Positions 39,088 to 49,202 of a stretch of DNA of 64,000 nt are shown one piece after another; the stretch's first letter is position 1; each line of letters starts with the position of its first letter. The DNA is taken from positions 38,566 through 102,565 of the forward strand of contig JAHXIV010000014.1 of NCBI GenBank assembly GCA_025655455.1. Direction: 5' to 3'. The stretch comes from a gamma proteobacterium symbiont of Taylorina sp. Lineage in GTDB: Bacteria > Pseudomonadota > Gammaproteobacteria > GRL18. The notes beneath the pieces were generated by a model. It did not search any database and had not been told where the DNA came from. It saw nothing but the letters and a program-made list of their open reading frames with translations. Position numbers and translations under genes: made by a program.

Positions 39088-41502
39088 ATGTCTAAGTTAT
39101 CTGAAACAATGCAGACCTACCCTGTTTTACCTTTAAGAGATGTGGTTGTTTATCCTCATATGGTGATTCCCCTGTATGTAGGCAGAGATAAATCAATCAG
39201 TGCACTTGAAGCTGCGATGACAGATGATAAAAAGATTTTTTTGGTGGCACAAAAAAAAGCATCTGATGATGATCCAAAACCTGATGAACTCCACCCTGTA
39301 GGCACTATTGCTACCATCTTAAGATTATTAAAGTTGCCTGATGGTACCGTTAAAGTACTGGTAGAGGGAACTGAACGTGCCCAGATTAAAACTGTGGAAA
39401 GCATCGAAAATTACTATTCAGCCGTTGTTAATACATTTTTATATGAACAAGTTGATGCTAAAGAGTCAAAAATTTTAACTCGTACCGTCATGAATCAATT
39501 TGAACAATATGTCAAAATGAATGAAAAGATTCCACCTGAAATCCTCTCATCATTATCCGGCATCGAAGACAGCAGTCGTCTGGCTGACACCATTGCAGCA
39601 CATATGCCGCTTAAGATCGATGAAAAACAGGCTATTCTTGAAATTTCTGATGTTGCTGCACGTTTAGAGCATTTATTGGCGCAAATGGAATCAGAAATAG
39701 ATATTCTGGAAGTAGAAAAACGCATTCGCGGGCGTGTCAAGAAACAAATGGAAAAAAGTCAGCGTGAATATTATCTGAACGAACAGATGAAGGCGATACA
39801 AAAAGAACTCAATGACATTGATGATGTGCCTAATGAGCAGGAAGAGTTAGAAAATAAAATAAAAAATTCCGGCCTGTCTGCTGAAGCTAAAAAGAAGGGA
39901 CTGGCGGAATTTAATAAACTGAAAATGATGTCACCAATGTCTGCAGAGGCTTCGGTGGTTAGAAATTATCTGGAATGGCTCACCAATGTACCCTGGAAGA
40001 AACGTTCTAAAGTTCGTCATGATTTGACTAAGGCTGAAGCCATTCTTGAAGAAGATCATTATGGACTGGAGAAAGTTAAAGAACGTATTTTGGAATATCT
40101 TGCAGTCCAACAAAGAATGAAAAAATTAAAAGGACCTATTTTATGTCTGGTAGGGCCTCCTGGTGTTGGTAAAACCTCTCTTGGTCAATCAATAGCCAGA
40201 GCAACGAATCGTAAATTTACACGAATGTCTTTAGGCGGCGTTCGTGATGAAGCTGAGATTCGTGGTCATAGACGCACATATATAGGCTCTATGCCTGGTA
40301 AAATTATGCAGAACATGTCCAAAGTGGAAGTCAAAAATCCATTTTTTCTACTGGATGAAATTGATAAAATGGCCATGGACATGCGTGGTGATCCTTCTTC
40401 AGCTTTATTGGAAGTGCTGGATCCTGAACAGAATAATACTTTTGCTGATCATTATATGGAAGTAGACTATGACCTGTCTGAAGTTATGTTTATAGCGACT
40501 TCTAATAGTATGAAAATTCCTGGACCTTTGCTGGATAGAATGGAAGTGATACGAATTCCAGGCTATACAGAAGATGAAAAATTTAATATTGTTTCACGCT
40601 ATCTTATTCCTAAGCAAAAGAAAAATAATGGCCTTAAAGAGTCTGAATTAAGCATTAGTGAAGCTGCGATTCGCAATATAATTCGTTATTATACCCGGGA
40701 AGCAGGTGTGCGTGCCATTGAACGTGAAATTGCTAAAATATCCCGTAAAGTAGTAAAAGAAATTTTATTAGACAAGAAGACAAAGAAAGTTTCAGTAACC
40801 AGTCGTAATCTTGAGAAATATCTGGGTGTGCGACGTTTTCGTTATGGTAGTGTTGAACAGGATGATCAAGTGGGTCAGGTTACGGGACTTGCCTGGACAG
40901 AAGTGGGTGGAGAAATTCTTACCATAGAAACTGCTGTCATGCCTGGAAAGGGCAAAAATAGTGTCACAGGTCAACTGGGTGATGTGATGAAAGAATCTAT
41001 CCAGGCAGCAATGACTGTCGTGCGTAGTCGTTCTGATATGCTGGGAATTAATCATGAAATTTATGAAACAAAAGATATTCATATCCATGTTCCGGAAGGC
41101 GCTATTCCCAAGGATGGACCCAGTGCCGGCATCGGGATGTGTACAGCCCTGGTTTCGGCTCTGACAGAAACACCGGTTAGAAGAGATGTTGCAATGACGG
41201 GTGAAATCACTTTACGTGGTGAAGTTTTGCCCATTGGCGGTCTGAAAGAAAAACTACTGGCTGCCCTGAGAAGTGGTATTAAAACTGTGATTATTCCTGA
41301 AGAAAACAGGAAAGATTTGGTTGAATTACCAAAGAATATACTCTCAAAACTGGATATCAAACCAGTACAATGGGTTGATGAAGTGTTACAACTTGCTTTG
41401 GCCTACATGCCTGAGGCAAAAAAAGCCGGTAAAAAATCTCAGGATGAAGCACTTGCACAATCAGTGTCTAATAAAAAGTCAGAATCTATCAGAGCACATT
41501 AA
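39088..41502 (+). CDS. lon: ATP-dependent protease Lon (LonA type)
   Basis: An 804-residue cytoplasmic protease. The N-terminal LAN domain begins PVLPLRDVVVYPHMVIPLYV. A coiled linker follows, then AAA+ with Walker A GPPGVGKT and Walker B PFFLLDEIDKM, and a C-terminal Ser-Lys protease domain with PKDGPSAGIGM (catalytic Ser) and GGLKEKLLAALR (with catalytic Lys). Lon removes misfolded and short-lived regulatory proteins. A small TAAGG/CCTTA hairpin follows the stop. Confidence 0.97.
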   Translation: MSKLSETMQTYPVLPLRDVVVYPHMVIPLYVGRDKSISALEAAMTDDKKIFLVAQKKASDDDPKPDELHPVGTIATILRLLKLPDGTVKVLVEGTERAQIKTVESIENYYSAVVNTFLYEQVDAKESKILTRTVMNQFEQYVKMNEKIPPEILSSLSGIEDSSRLADTIAAHMPLKIDEKQAILEISDVAARLEHLLAQMESEIDILEVEKRIRGRVKKQMEKSQREYYLNEQMKAIQKELNDIDDVPNEQEELENKIKNSGLSAEAKKKGLAEFNKLKMMSPMSAEASVVRNYLEWLTNVPWKKRSKVRHDLTKAEAILEEDHYGLEKVKERILEYLAVQQRMKKLKGPILCLVGPPGVGKTSLGQSIARATNRKFTRMSLGGVRDEAEIRGHRRTYIGSMPGKIMQNMSKVEVKNPFFLLDEIDKMAMDMRGDPSSALLEVLDPEQNNTFADHYMEVDYDLSEVMFIATSNSMKIPGPLLDRMEVIRIPGYTEDEKFNIVSRYLIPKQKKNNGLKESELSISEAAIRNIIRYYTREAGVRAIEREIAKISRKVVKEILLDKKTKKVSVTSRNLEKYLGVRRFRYGSVEQDDQVGQVTGLAWTEVGGEILTIETAVMPGKGKNSVTGQLGDVMKESIQAAMTVVRSRSDMLGINHEIYETKDIHIHVPEGAIPKDGPSAGIGMCTALVSALTETPVRRDVAMTGEITLRGEVLPIGGLKEKLLAALRSGIKTVIIPEENRKDLVELPKNILSKLDIKPVQWVDEVLQLALAYMPEAKKAGKKSQDEALAQSVSNKKSESIRAH

Positions 41503-41696
41503 GGCTCAAAACCTTACTTTTATCAACATTTTTATTAATATTTAGTGAAAATGTTGTTTTATTAAATATTTTACTGGATTTTAGTAATAAATTTTGCTTC
41601 AATACTCCCTCAAGTTGTTGTTCTGGTTGCCTGCGAAGCTTCTGCTATACAATGCTTGAGATAATTTTAATCATCATATAACACCATCCAATTTAT

Positions 41697-41725
41697 TGAC
41701 CATTGAAAATATAACATACTATTAT
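41697..41725 (+). promoter_or_regulatory. Putative sigma-70 promoter of hupB
   Basis: TTGACC and TATTAT are separated by 17 bases, about 50 bases upstream of the hupB start. Both boxes are near consensus, so hupB probably has its own promoter independent of lon. Confidence 0.55.
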
Positions 41726-41776
41726 GTCTGCATATTTTTAAAATGGAAAGTTGAAGGATAACAAGGGGAACTTTTT

Positions 41777-42049
41777 GTGAATAAATCTGAATTAGTTAAT
41801 GCCATTGCTGAAAATGCCGATCTTTCAAAAGCTGCTGCTGGTCGCGCTTTAGATGCAACCGTTAAAGCGATTACTGACTCACTAGCAAGCAATGAACCAG
41901 TTACATTAATTGGTTTTGGTACTTTTGAAGTAAGAGAAAGAGCGGCTCGTACTGGACGTAATCCTCGTACTGGCGAATCTATTCAAATAAAAGCATCAAA
42001 AAACCCAGCATTTAAAGCTGGTAAAGCTCTAAAAGAAGCTGTAAACTAA
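41777..42049 (+). CDS. hupB: DNA-binding protein HU-beta
   Basis: A 90-residue histone-like protein that bends and compacts DNA. The start is GTG at 41777 with AAGGGGAA upstream. The HU/IHF signature is [20 protein letters not shown], and the end [15 protein letters not shown] is that of HU, not IHF. Position after lon is conserved in gammaproteobacteria. Confidence 0.97.
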   Translation: MNKSELVNAIAENADLSKAAAGRALDATVKAITDSLASNEPVTLIGFGTFEVRERAARTGRNPRTGESIQIKASKNPAFKAGKALKEAVN

Positions 42050-42110
42050 GCCTCTTTTTAGCATAAGGCTATTTATTATTAATGTTACTTATAGATAGTT
42101 TTAGCAATCT

Positions 42111-42187
42111 GGAGCGGTAGTTCAGTTGGTTAGAATACCTGCCTGTCACGCAGGGGGTCGCGGGTTCGAGTCCCGTCCGTTCCGCCA
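42111..42187 (+). tRNA. tRNA-Asp (anticodon GUC)
   Basis: A 77-base tRNA with acceptor stem GGAGCGG/CCGTTCC (one G-T pair), discriminator G and encoded CCA. The anticodon arm is CCTGC-CTGTCAC-GCAGG and the T arm is GCGGG-TTCGAGT-CCCGT. It lies between hupB and ppiD. Confidence 0.95.
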
Positions 42188-42193
42188 TATAAT

Positions 42194-42219
42194 AAAGCGC
42201 GTTTTAAACGCGCTTTTTA
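42194..42219 (+). terminator. Rho-independent terminator after tRNA-Asp
   Basis: An 11-bp stem AAAGCGCGTTT / AAACGCGCTTT with a minimal loop is followed by TTATT. It ends the hupB/tRNA-Asp transcript 35 bases before ppiD. Confidence 0.8.
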
Positions 42220-42253
42220 TTGTTTATCAGGATATAAAACAAGAGATTATAAA

Positions 42254-44155
42254 ATGTTACTACACAGCATCAGAGAAAGTGCAACAGGCTGGTTTGCATG
42301 GGTTATTGTTATTCTGATTTCGATTCCTTTCGCTTTATGGGGTGTGAATAGTTATATTACTCCTCCCAATCCTTCTATTGCGTCTGTTGGCGAATATAAA
42401 ATCAGTATTCAGGAATTTCAAAATGCTGTACAAAATGAATCTGAAAAATATAAAGGTCAAATTGATGACGGCCTGCTAAATTCTGCGGCTCTTAAGAAAG
42501 TTGTGCTAGAAAAATTAATCAATAATCGTGCAATGATTAATTATTTATCAGATGCCGGACAAAATGTAACAAAACAACAAGTTGATTTCCAGATCCGCCA
42601 CGATCAAAGTTTTCAACTGGATGGTCAATTTTCAGAAGATCTCTATAATCGCTATTTGCCCAATGCCTATAGTAAGTCCAACTACCGTAACTCAATTTCT
42701 ACACAAATTTTATTGCAGCAATTCTCTAATGGTATAACAGCTTCATCCATTGTTTCTGATGTCCAGGTTAAACAGGTTATTGAATTAATAAAACAAAAAA
42801 GAGAGATTAGCTATGCACTGGTTCAAGCTGAAAAATTTGCAGACTCTGTTGTCATCAGTGAAGAAGAAATTAACAATTATTATCAGAATTTTCAAAATCA
42901 GTTTAAAAATCCTGAACAGATTAAGTTGGCTTATCTGGAATTATCACGTCAGAATATGGCAAAAAATATTACCATCAGTGATGATCAATTAGAAAAACAT
43001 TATCAGGACAATGCTGCTCAATTTACTTCATCAGAACGTCGTAGAGCCAGCCATATTTTATTTACTCTGGAGACAGATGCTGATGAAAAAACAAAAGAAA
43101 CAGTGAAATTCGAAGCACAATCTGTATTGGAACAATTAAATTCGGGTGCTGATTTTACTGAACTGGCAAAAGAGTTTTCCAGGGATCCCGGCTCAGCTGA
43201 AAAGGGTGGTGATCTGGGTTTCTTTGGTAAGGGTGAAATGGTACCGGCCTTTGAAACTGTTGCTTATACTATGAAACCAGGAGAGGTGAGTGAACTGGTT
43301 GAAACACCTTTTGGCTTTCATATTATTAAGCTGGTCGAAATTGAAGGGGGTGAAAAAGAACCCTTTGATAAGGTTAAGGATAAGATAATTGAGACACTGC
43401 AATTTGATCAGATTGAAAATTCATACTTTGAAAAAACAGAGTCGATTCAAACAATGGCTTATGAACAGCCTGACTCTCTGGAACCTATTGCTGCTGAATT
43501 GGGTTTAACTATAAAAGAAAGTGGGCTAATGTCCCGTGATGGTTCTAATGGAGAATCAGACAATGAAATTTTTTCTAATCAAAAATTATTAGAAGCTGCA
43601 TTTAGCCTCAGTGTTCTGGAAGAAGGTAATAATAGTGATCTGATTGATTTAGGCGACGATCATGTTGTCGTTATCCGTGTGACTGAGCGAATTCCGGCTA
43701 ATGTTAAGCCTCTGGATGAAGTGAGAGTGCAGATAGAGACACGTCTTAAAAGCAATGCTATCAGCAGCAAGGCACAGGAGATAGCCAATGAAGTGGTTAA
43801 ATTACTGGAAGCCGGTGGAGCTTTCTCAGATATTGCTGAAAAGAATGAATTAACTATAATAGAAACCGGTCTGATTGAACGCCAGGATATGAAAACACCG
43901 GTCTATATTGTAAGAAAAGCTTTTACTATGCCGCGCGAAACAAAATATTCCACCACTAAAACAGCTGGTGCTGATATTGCTGTCATCGCTATTACTGCCA
44001 TAGAAAATGGTGATAGTGAAGATAAGGAACTTTTTGATAGTGTTAAAACGGCATTATTACAAAATAAAGGCAATATCAATACCGCATTGTCTGTGATGCA
44101 GATCCGTTCTGAAACAGATATAACAATTAATGACAAGTTATTAAACGCAGAGTAG
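42254..44155 (+). CDS. ppiD: Peptidyl-prolyl cis-trans isomerase/chaperone PpiD
   Basis: A 633-residue inner-membrane periplasmic chaperone at the Sec exit. It has a single N-terminal membrane anchor (about residues 13-33), then a SurA-N-like helical domain (about 40-190). A parvulin domain lies around residues 260-360 (RRRASHILFTLETD, FSRDPGSAEKGGDLGFFGKG, PFGFHIIKLVEI), followed by a further parvulin-like and a C-terminal helical region. The usual length is about 620. It helps release newly exported outer membrane proteins. It has its own promoter region after a terminator and converges on fabI. Confidence 0.95.
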   Translation: MLLHSIRESATGWFAWVIVILISIPFALWGVNSYITPPNPSIASVGEYKISIQEFQNAVQNESEKYKGQIDDGLLNSAALKKVVLEKLINNRAMINYLSDAGQNVTKQQVDFQIRHDQSFQLDGQFSEDLYNRYLPNAYSKSNYRNSISTQILLQQFSNGITASSIVSDVQVKQVIELIKQKREISYALVQAEKFADSVVISEEEINNYYQNFQNQFKNPEQIKLAYLELSRQNMAKNITISDDQLEKHYQDNAAQFTSSERRRASHILFTLETDADEKTKETVKFEAQSVLEQLNSGADFTELAKEFSRDPGSAEKGGDLGFFGKGEMVPAFETVAYTMKPGEVSELVETPFGFHIIKLVEIEGGEKEPFDKVKDKIIETLQFDQIENSYFEKTESIQTMAYEQPDSLEPIAAELGLTIKESGLMSRDGSNGESDNEIFSNQKLLEAAFSLSVLEEGNNSDLIDLGDDHVVVIRVTERIPANVKPLDEVRVQIETRLKSNAISSKAQEIANEVVKLLEAGGAFSDIAEKNELTIIETGLIERQDMKTPVYIVRKAFTMPRETKYSTTKTAGADIAVIAITAIENGDSEDKELFDSVKTALLQNKGNINTALSVMQIRSETDITINDKLLNAE

Positions 44156-44199
44156 TAACGTTTGGAATATGGTGTTTCGGTAACCCGTGCAAAGGGTGA

Positions 44200-44295
44200 A
44201 GGTGCTGTATAGTTCCGGGGACGCTCAAGTACGTCCATGTAACGCTTTGATGAAAACATCCATGTTTTCATAAACCCCGGAACTATACAGCACCT
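44200..44295. repeat. 96-bp nested palindromic element between ppiD and fabI
   Basis: Perfect 21-bp outer arms (44200-44220, core TGCTGTATAGTTCCGG, and its complement 44275-44295) enclose 54 bases. An inner 10-bp palindrome ATGAAAACAT-CC-ATGTTTTCAT lies at 44240-44261, and between arms are related ACGCTCAAGTACGTCCATGT sequences. It is far longer than a normal terminator, and its GC content is above that of its surroundings. It lies between convergent genes, where small palindromic mobile repeats usually survive. No open frame of note is inside it. Confidence 0.75.
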
Positions 44296-44321
44296 CCACA
44301 CTCCAAAGCACGTTTTTTTAA

Positions 44322-45116
44322 CTACGACCCTTTCCCGAGCGCCCCCATGCCGACATGGCTATAGCCCGAGTCTACATAAATATTCTCACCGGTAATACCA
44401 TTGGCCAGATCAGAACATAAAAATGCAGCAGTATTGCCGACGTCATCAATAGTAACATTACGTCTCAGTGGTGCATTTTCTTCTACGTGAGTTAACATTT
44501 TACGGAAATTACTAATCCCTGCTGCTGCAAGAGTTCTTATGGGACCTGCAGAAATGGAATTAACACGGATGCCATCATGTCCCAGAGATTCAGCCATATA
44601 ACGCACATTGGCTTCTAAACTTGCCTTAGCAAGCCCCATAACATTGTAATTGGGCATAATACGTTCAGAACCAAGATAAGATAGAGTGAGTAAGGCACCA
44701 TTCTGGCCTTCCATCATATTACGTCCGGCTTTGGCCAGTGCAGCAAAACTATAGGAACTGATTTCGTGAGCGGTAATGAAGCCCTGGCGGGTGACACTAT
44801 CAAGATACTCACCAGCCAATTCTTCGCGAGGTGCAAATGCAACAGAATGAACAATAATATCAAGATGATCCCAGAAATTGTCCAGTTCTTCAAAGACTTG
44901 TTCAATCTGTTCATCATCAACGACATCACAGGGAAGGACAATATCTGAGTCACATTCAGCAGCCAGCTTTTCAACCCGGCTTTTCAGTTTTTCATTCTGA
45001 TAAGTAAATGCCAGTTCAGCACCTTCACGTTTCATTGCCTGCGCAATTCCCCAGGCAATTGAACGATTGCTGGCTAAACCGACAATTAATGCACGTTTAC
45101 CCTGCATAAATCCCAT
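44322..45116 (-). CDS. fabI: Enoyl-[acyl-carrier-protein] reductase (NADH) FabI
   Basis: A 264-residue short-chain dehydrogenase that performs the last reduction in each fatty-acid elongation round. ATG at 45116 is set by a strong AAGGAG and gives the standard start [20 protein letters not shown]. The catalytic Tyr157 and Lys164 keep the Y-x6-K spacing in [11 protein letters not shown], and an inner Tyr lies in LSYLGS. Length matches E. coli FabI. It is transcribed divergently from the yej operon. Confidence 0.96.
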   Translation of the reverse strand: MGFMQGKRALIVGLASNRSIAWGIAQAMKREGAELAFTYQNEKLKSRVEKLAAECDSDIVLPCDVVDDEQIEQVFEELDNFWDHLDIIVHSVAFAPREELAGEYLDSVTRQGFITAHEISSYSFAALAKAGRNMMEGQNGALLTLSYLGSERIMPNYNVMGLAKASLEANVRYMAESLGHDGIRVNSISAGPIRTLAAAGISNFRKMLTHVEENAPLRRNVTIDDVGNTAAFLCSDLANGITGENIYVDSGYSHVGMGALGKGS

Positions 45117-45169
45117 AATAATCTCCTTGTAATAAAATCTAATATGGATATGATAACTGTGAACAATAT

Positions 45170-45209
45170 AATAAACCAGACAACAATACAATAAACCAGA
45201 CAATAACAC
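45170..45209. repeat. Two 20-bp direct repeats between fabI and yejA
   Basis: Two adjacent copies of a 20-bp unit beginning AATAAACCAGACAA (second copy with a few changes in its last bases) lie in the divergent promoter region, 54 bases from the fabI start and 16 from the yejA start. Confidence 0.6.
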
Positions 45210-45224
45210 AATAATTTGAAAACT

Positions 45225-47036
45225 ATGCAAAAGTACAATTTAGTTCAGGGTCTTATTATTTTTCTTATGCTGCTTTTAGTTAACCGCTATGCCTACTCTG
45301 CACATGCAATGGCCTATGGTTATGAACCTAAATATCCCCCTGGATTTTCCCACTTTGATTATGTTAATCCTGATGCACCTAAGGGAGGAAAGTTGGATTT
45401 AAATGGATCAAGAACTTTTGACCGGCTAAATCCTTATTTGCTTAAAGGCGTCGGAGCTGATGGTGTCGATGGGCTGGTGTTTGAAACTTTGATGGAACAG
45501 AGTCTTGATGAACCCTATACCTTTTATGGTTTGCTGGCAGATGATGTGGTGATTGCCGGGGATGGCTTATCAGTCACTTATCATATTAACCAGAAAGCAC
45601 GCTTCTCTGATGGAACAAAAGTGACTATTGATGATGTAAAATTTTCCTTTGACACCTTAATGAATGATAAACATGTTCATCCGGCTTATAAAATTGTTTT
45701 AGCAGACATCAGTCAGGCAGTTATTCTGGATAGTGAAACAATCCGTTTTGATTTCAAAGAAAAAAGTGCCAAATTGCCCATGCTGCTCAGCAGTTATCTG
45801 TCAGTATTTCCCAAACACTGGGTTGGAAAGCTGGAGTTTAAAGATACGGCAATGAAAATACCTGTCGGCAGTGGTCCTTATCTGCTGGAACAATTTGATA
45901 CAGGCAAACAGCTGACATTTAAACGTAATACGGATTATTGGGCTGCTGATTCAGGTATACGCAAAGGGTTGTTCAATTTTGATCGCATTGATTATAAATA
46001 TTTTCGTGATAGTACGATTGCTCTGGAAGCCTTAAAGGCCGGTGAATATGACTTTCGTCATGAATACAACTCAAAAATGTGGGCACGGGATTATAGCGGA
46101 CGGGTTTTTAATAATAAACAAATCCTGAAAGATAATATAGCTCATCAAAACAGCGTTGGGATACAGGGCTTTATTTTTAATACCCGTAAAGCAATTTTTA
46201 GTGATAAGCGCGTACGTGAGGCATTGGTGCTGGCCTATGATTTTGAATGGGCTAACCGTATGTTGTTTTATAATCAGTATCAACGTAATAATAGTTATTT
46301 CAGTAATACAGAGCTGGCAGCCAGGGGCGCCATAAGCCCGGCAGAAGAAAAATTACTGGAGCCATACAGAAGTAGTCTGGATCCACTGGTATTTGATGAT
46401 GCCTGGGAGCCGCCTGTAACAACGCCTCCTTCCTCCTTACGGCAAAATCTCAGACAGGCTGTGTTATTATTAAAATCGGCAGGCTGGGAATATAAAGAAG
46501 GGGCTTTACGTGACAAACAGGGAAAAGCCTTTGCATTTGACTTGATCCTGTCACAAAAGGCTTTTGAAAGAATCGCAGCATCTTATGCCAGAAATCTGCA
46601 AAAGCTTGGCATCACCATGAATTATAGAACCGTTGACTTTGCCTTATATAAACGCAGAGTGGAAACCAAAGATTTTGATATGATAGTCTCCAGTTTTTCT
46701 CAAAGCCAGGTACCGGGCAATGAACTGGAAGGTCGCTGGCATTCCAGGACAGCAGATGTTGACGGTTCAGCTAATTCCCCGGGAATAAAAAATCCGGTGA
46801 TTGATGAATTATTAGAAAAACTCAGTAATACAACGAATAGAGAACAAATCGTTAGCCTGACACGCGCTTTGGATCGAGTGCTGCTCAGTGAATTTTATCT
46901 GGTGCCGCACTGGTATATTGCCTCTCATCGTATTGCTTATTGGGATAAATTTGAATTTCCAAAAAAACGTCCTGTTTATTTCTCAGCAGAAGGATGGATG
47001 CTTTCAAGCTGGTGGTTTAAGCCGGAATATCGCTGA
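45225..47036 (+). CDS. yejA: Periplasmic peptide-binding protein of Yej-type ABC importer
   Basis: A 603-residue family 5 solute-binding protein. A signal peptide ([19 protein letters not shown]) precedes the YejA-like start [20 protein letters not shown]. The SBP5 core includes [23 protein letters not shown]-like [14 protein letters not shown] and later [19 protein letters not shown] (with Q-G-F-I before it). ATG at 45225 is preferred; a TTG lies three codons upstream. It captures oligopeptides (or peptide antibiotics such as microcin C) for uptake. It is the first gene of a four-gene operon with two permeases and a double ATPase. Confidence 0.93.
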   Translation: MQKYNLVQGLIIFLMLLLVNRYAYSAHAMAYGYEPKYPPGFSHFDYVNPDAPKGGKLDLNGSRTFDRLNPYLLKGVGADGVDGLVFETLMEQSLDEPYTFYGLLADDVVIAGDGLSVTYHINQKARFSDGTKVTIDDVKFSFDTLMNDKHVHPAYKIVLADISQAVILDSETIRFDFKEKSAKLPMLLSSYLSVFPKHWVGKLEFKDTAMKIPVGSGPYLLEQFDTGKQLTFKRNTDYWAADSGIRKGLFNFDRIDYKYFRDSTIALEALKAGEYDFRHEYNSKMWARDYSGRVFNNKQILKDNIAHQNSVGIQGFIFNTRKAIFSDKRVREALVLAYDFEWANRMLFYNQYQRNNSYFSNTELAARGAISPAEEKLLEPYRSSLDPLVFDDAWEPPVTTPPSSLRQNLRQAVLLLKSAGWEYKEGALRDKQGKAFAFDLILSQKAFERIAASYARNLQKLGITMNYRTVDFALYKRRVETKDFDMIVSSFSQSQVPGNELEGRWHSRTADVDGSANSPGIKNPVIDELLEKLSNTTNREQIVSLTRALDRVLLSEFYLVPHWYIASHRIAYWDKFEFPKKRPVYFSAEGWMLSSWWFKPEYR

Positions 47037-47081
47037 AAGGTTCCATTTTTTTATATATAAAGTTATTATGAGCGGCACATT

Positions 47082-48134
47082 ATGTTTTATTATATATTTA
47101 AACGAATTTTATTAATGATCCCCACCTTATTTGGTGTAATGCTGATTACTTTTGTCATTACTCAATTTGTACCGGGTGGGCCTGTTGAACAACTGGTTGC
47201 TCAGCTGACCGGCCAGGATCAGGTAACAGAAGCGGGCGGTGCCAGCGGTAAATTATACCGGGGAGCCGAAGGCATTGATAAAGAACGTCTGGACGAAATT
47301 AAAGCCTTGTATGGTTTTGATAAACCGGCATCAGAGCGTTTTATTACTATGATGAAGAATTATATCAGCTTTGATTTCGGTGAAAGTTATCATCATCACC
47401 AATCTGTATCTGAATTGCTGATTGATAAACTCCCGGTCTCTATTAGTCTGGGCATGTGGACTTTCTTTATTACCTACCTCACCTGTATTCCCTTAGGTAT
47501 AGCCAAAGCAGTAAGAGATGGAAGCCGCTTTGATGTGGTTTCCAGTACTATTGTACTGATTGGATTTGCAATTCCAGGCTTTGTTCTGGGTATTTTATTA
47601 TTGGTTTTATTTGGTGGAGGTAGTTTTTTTGATGTGTTTCCTCTAAAAGGATTGACCTCGGACAATTGGGAACAATTAAGTACCTTTGGCAAAGTGACTG
47701 ACTACTTGTGGCATATGGTTCTACCTATTATTTCTTCCGTTATCGGTAGTTTTGCAGTTATGACGATGCTGACCAAGAACAGTTTTCTGGAAGAAATTCG
47801 CAAAAATTATGTCATTACTGCCAAGGCCAAAGGCCTCAGCCAAAATAAAATACTCTATAAACATGTCTTTCGTAATGCCCTGATTCCGCTTATTACCGGA
47901 TTTCCAGCCAGCTTTCTGGCGGCGTTCTTTGCCGGTAGTTTATTAATAGAAACCATTTTTTCTCTGGACGGTTTGGGCTTGTTATCCTATGAATCAATTG
48001 TGCGGCGGGATTATCCTGTGGTGCTGGGTTCTCTTTATTTATTTACTTTACTGGGTTTAGTGACCAAGTTGATCACTGATCTTTCCTATGTATTAATTGA
48101 TCCACGGGTCAAATTCAGCTCCGATGGAAACTAA
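47082..48134 (+). CDS. yejB: Peptide ABC transporter permease YejB
   Basis: A 350-residue inner membrane permease of the DppB/OppB type with six helices. The start MFYYIFKRILLMIPTLFGVM is typical. The YejB-specific insertion after helix 1 (VTEAGGASGKLYRGAEGID) is present. The permease EAA motif appears as AKAKGLSQNKILYKHVFRNA, and the protein ends YVLIDPRVKFS. It partners with the next gene to form the channel. Confidence 0.94.
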   Translation: MFYYIFKRILLMIPTLFGVMLITFVITQFVPGGPVEQLVAQLTGQDQVTEAGGASGKLYRGAEGIDKERLDEIKALYGFDKPASERFITMMKNYISFDFGESYHHHQSVSELLIDKLPVSISLGMWTFFITYLTCIPLGIAKAVRDGSRFDVVSSTIVLIGFAIPGFVLGILLLVLFGGGSFFDVFPLKGLTSDNWEQLSTFGKVTDYLWHMVLPIISSVIGSFAVMTMLTKNSFLEEIRKNYVITAKAKGLSQNKILYKHVFRNALIPLITGFPASFLAAFFAGSLLIETIFSLDGLGLLSYESIVRRDYPVVLGSLYLFTLLGLVTKLITDLSYVLIDPRVKFSSDGN

Positions 48135-48158
48135 TAAGAAACCCGTGATTATAATTAA

Positions 48159-49202
48159 ATGATATTAGACAAAAAACAATTATTACATCTCTCACCTGCA
48201 AAAAGAGCCTGGTTACGATTTAAAAATAACCGTCGCGGCTACTATTCTCTGTGGATATTTTCAATTCTGCTGTTTGTGAGCTTATTTGCTGAAATGATTA
48301 GTAATGATAAACCTCTTATCATACACTATGAGCAGCAGTACTATTACCCACTGTGGAATGATTATCCTGAAACTATTTTCGGAGGAGACTTTGCCGCTAA
48401 AACAGATTATAACGATCCCTATATTAAACAAAAAATTGAACAGAATGATAATTGGGCCATCTACCCGCTGAACCACTATCGTTATGATTCAATCAATTAC
48501 TTTGCTGACTTACCCAATCCGGCTCAACCTTCAACACAGAATTATCTGGGCACCGATGATCGGGGCAGAGATGTTCTGGCAAGATTAATCTATGGTTTTC
48601 GCCTTTCGGTACTATTTGCTTTGTTTTTGACTGCCATCGGGATTGTCATTGGAATTATTGTAGGTAGTATTCAGGGATATTTTGTAGGTAAAATCGATCT
48701 GGTGACACAACGTTTTATTGAAATCTGGAGTTCCATGCCGGAACTTTATTTACTGATTATTTTTGCATCTATCTTTAATCCCAGTATCGGGCTGTTAATT
48801 GTACTATTGTCCTTATTTGGCTGGATGGGTTTATCAGACTATGTGCGTGCTGAATTTTTACGTACACGTAATTTAGATTATGTGATGGCAGCACGTTCAA
48901 TGGGCGTTTCTGACACCGGCATCATGTTTAAACATCTATTACCCAATAGTATGGTACCGGTACTGACATTTCTTCCTTTTCGTATCAGTGGTTCAATTTT
49001 GGCTTTAACCAGTCTCGATTATCTGGGTTTAGGTGTACCACCCTCCACCCCGAGTCTGGGTGAATTACTATCGCAGGGCAAAGAAAATATTGATGCATGG
49101 TGGCTTTCAATGACGACTTTTTCTGTTCTGGTGGGGACTTTAGTTTTATTGATTTTTATTGGCGAAGCATTGCGTGAAGCACTGGATACCAGACGTGGAT
49201 AA
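48159..49202 (+). CDS. yejE: Peptide ABC transporter permease YejE
   Basis: A 347-residue DppC/OppC-type permease. The N-terminus (LSPAKRAWLRFKNNRRGYYS) and long periplasmic loop before LGTDDRGRDVLARLIYGFR are YejE traits. The EAA motif is AARSMGVSDTGIMFKHLLPN. The end EALREALDTRRG overlaps the next gene. Confidence 0.94.
   Translation: MILDKKQLLHLSPAKRAWLRFKNNRRGYYSLWIFSILLFVSLFAEMISNDKPLIIHYEQQYYYPLWNDYPETIFGGDFAAKTDYNDPYIKQKIEQNDNWAIYPLNHYRYDSINYFADLPNPAQPSTQNYLGTDDRGRDVLARLIYGFRLSVLFALFLTAIGIVIGIIVGSIQGYFVGKIDLVTQRFIEIWSSMPELYLLIIFASIFNPSIGLLIVLLSLFGWMGLSDYVRAEFLRTRNLDYVMAARSMGVSDTGIMFKHLLPNSMVPVLTFLPFRISGSILALTSLDYLGLGVPPSTPSLGELLSQGKENIDAWWLSMTTFSVLVGTLVLLIFIGEALREALDTRRG

Noticed and set aside
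43903..44301. 132-codon minus-strand frame spanning the ppiD end and the palindrome
   Set aside because: It is antisense to ppiD and runs through the inverted-repeat element. It has no homology I recognise.
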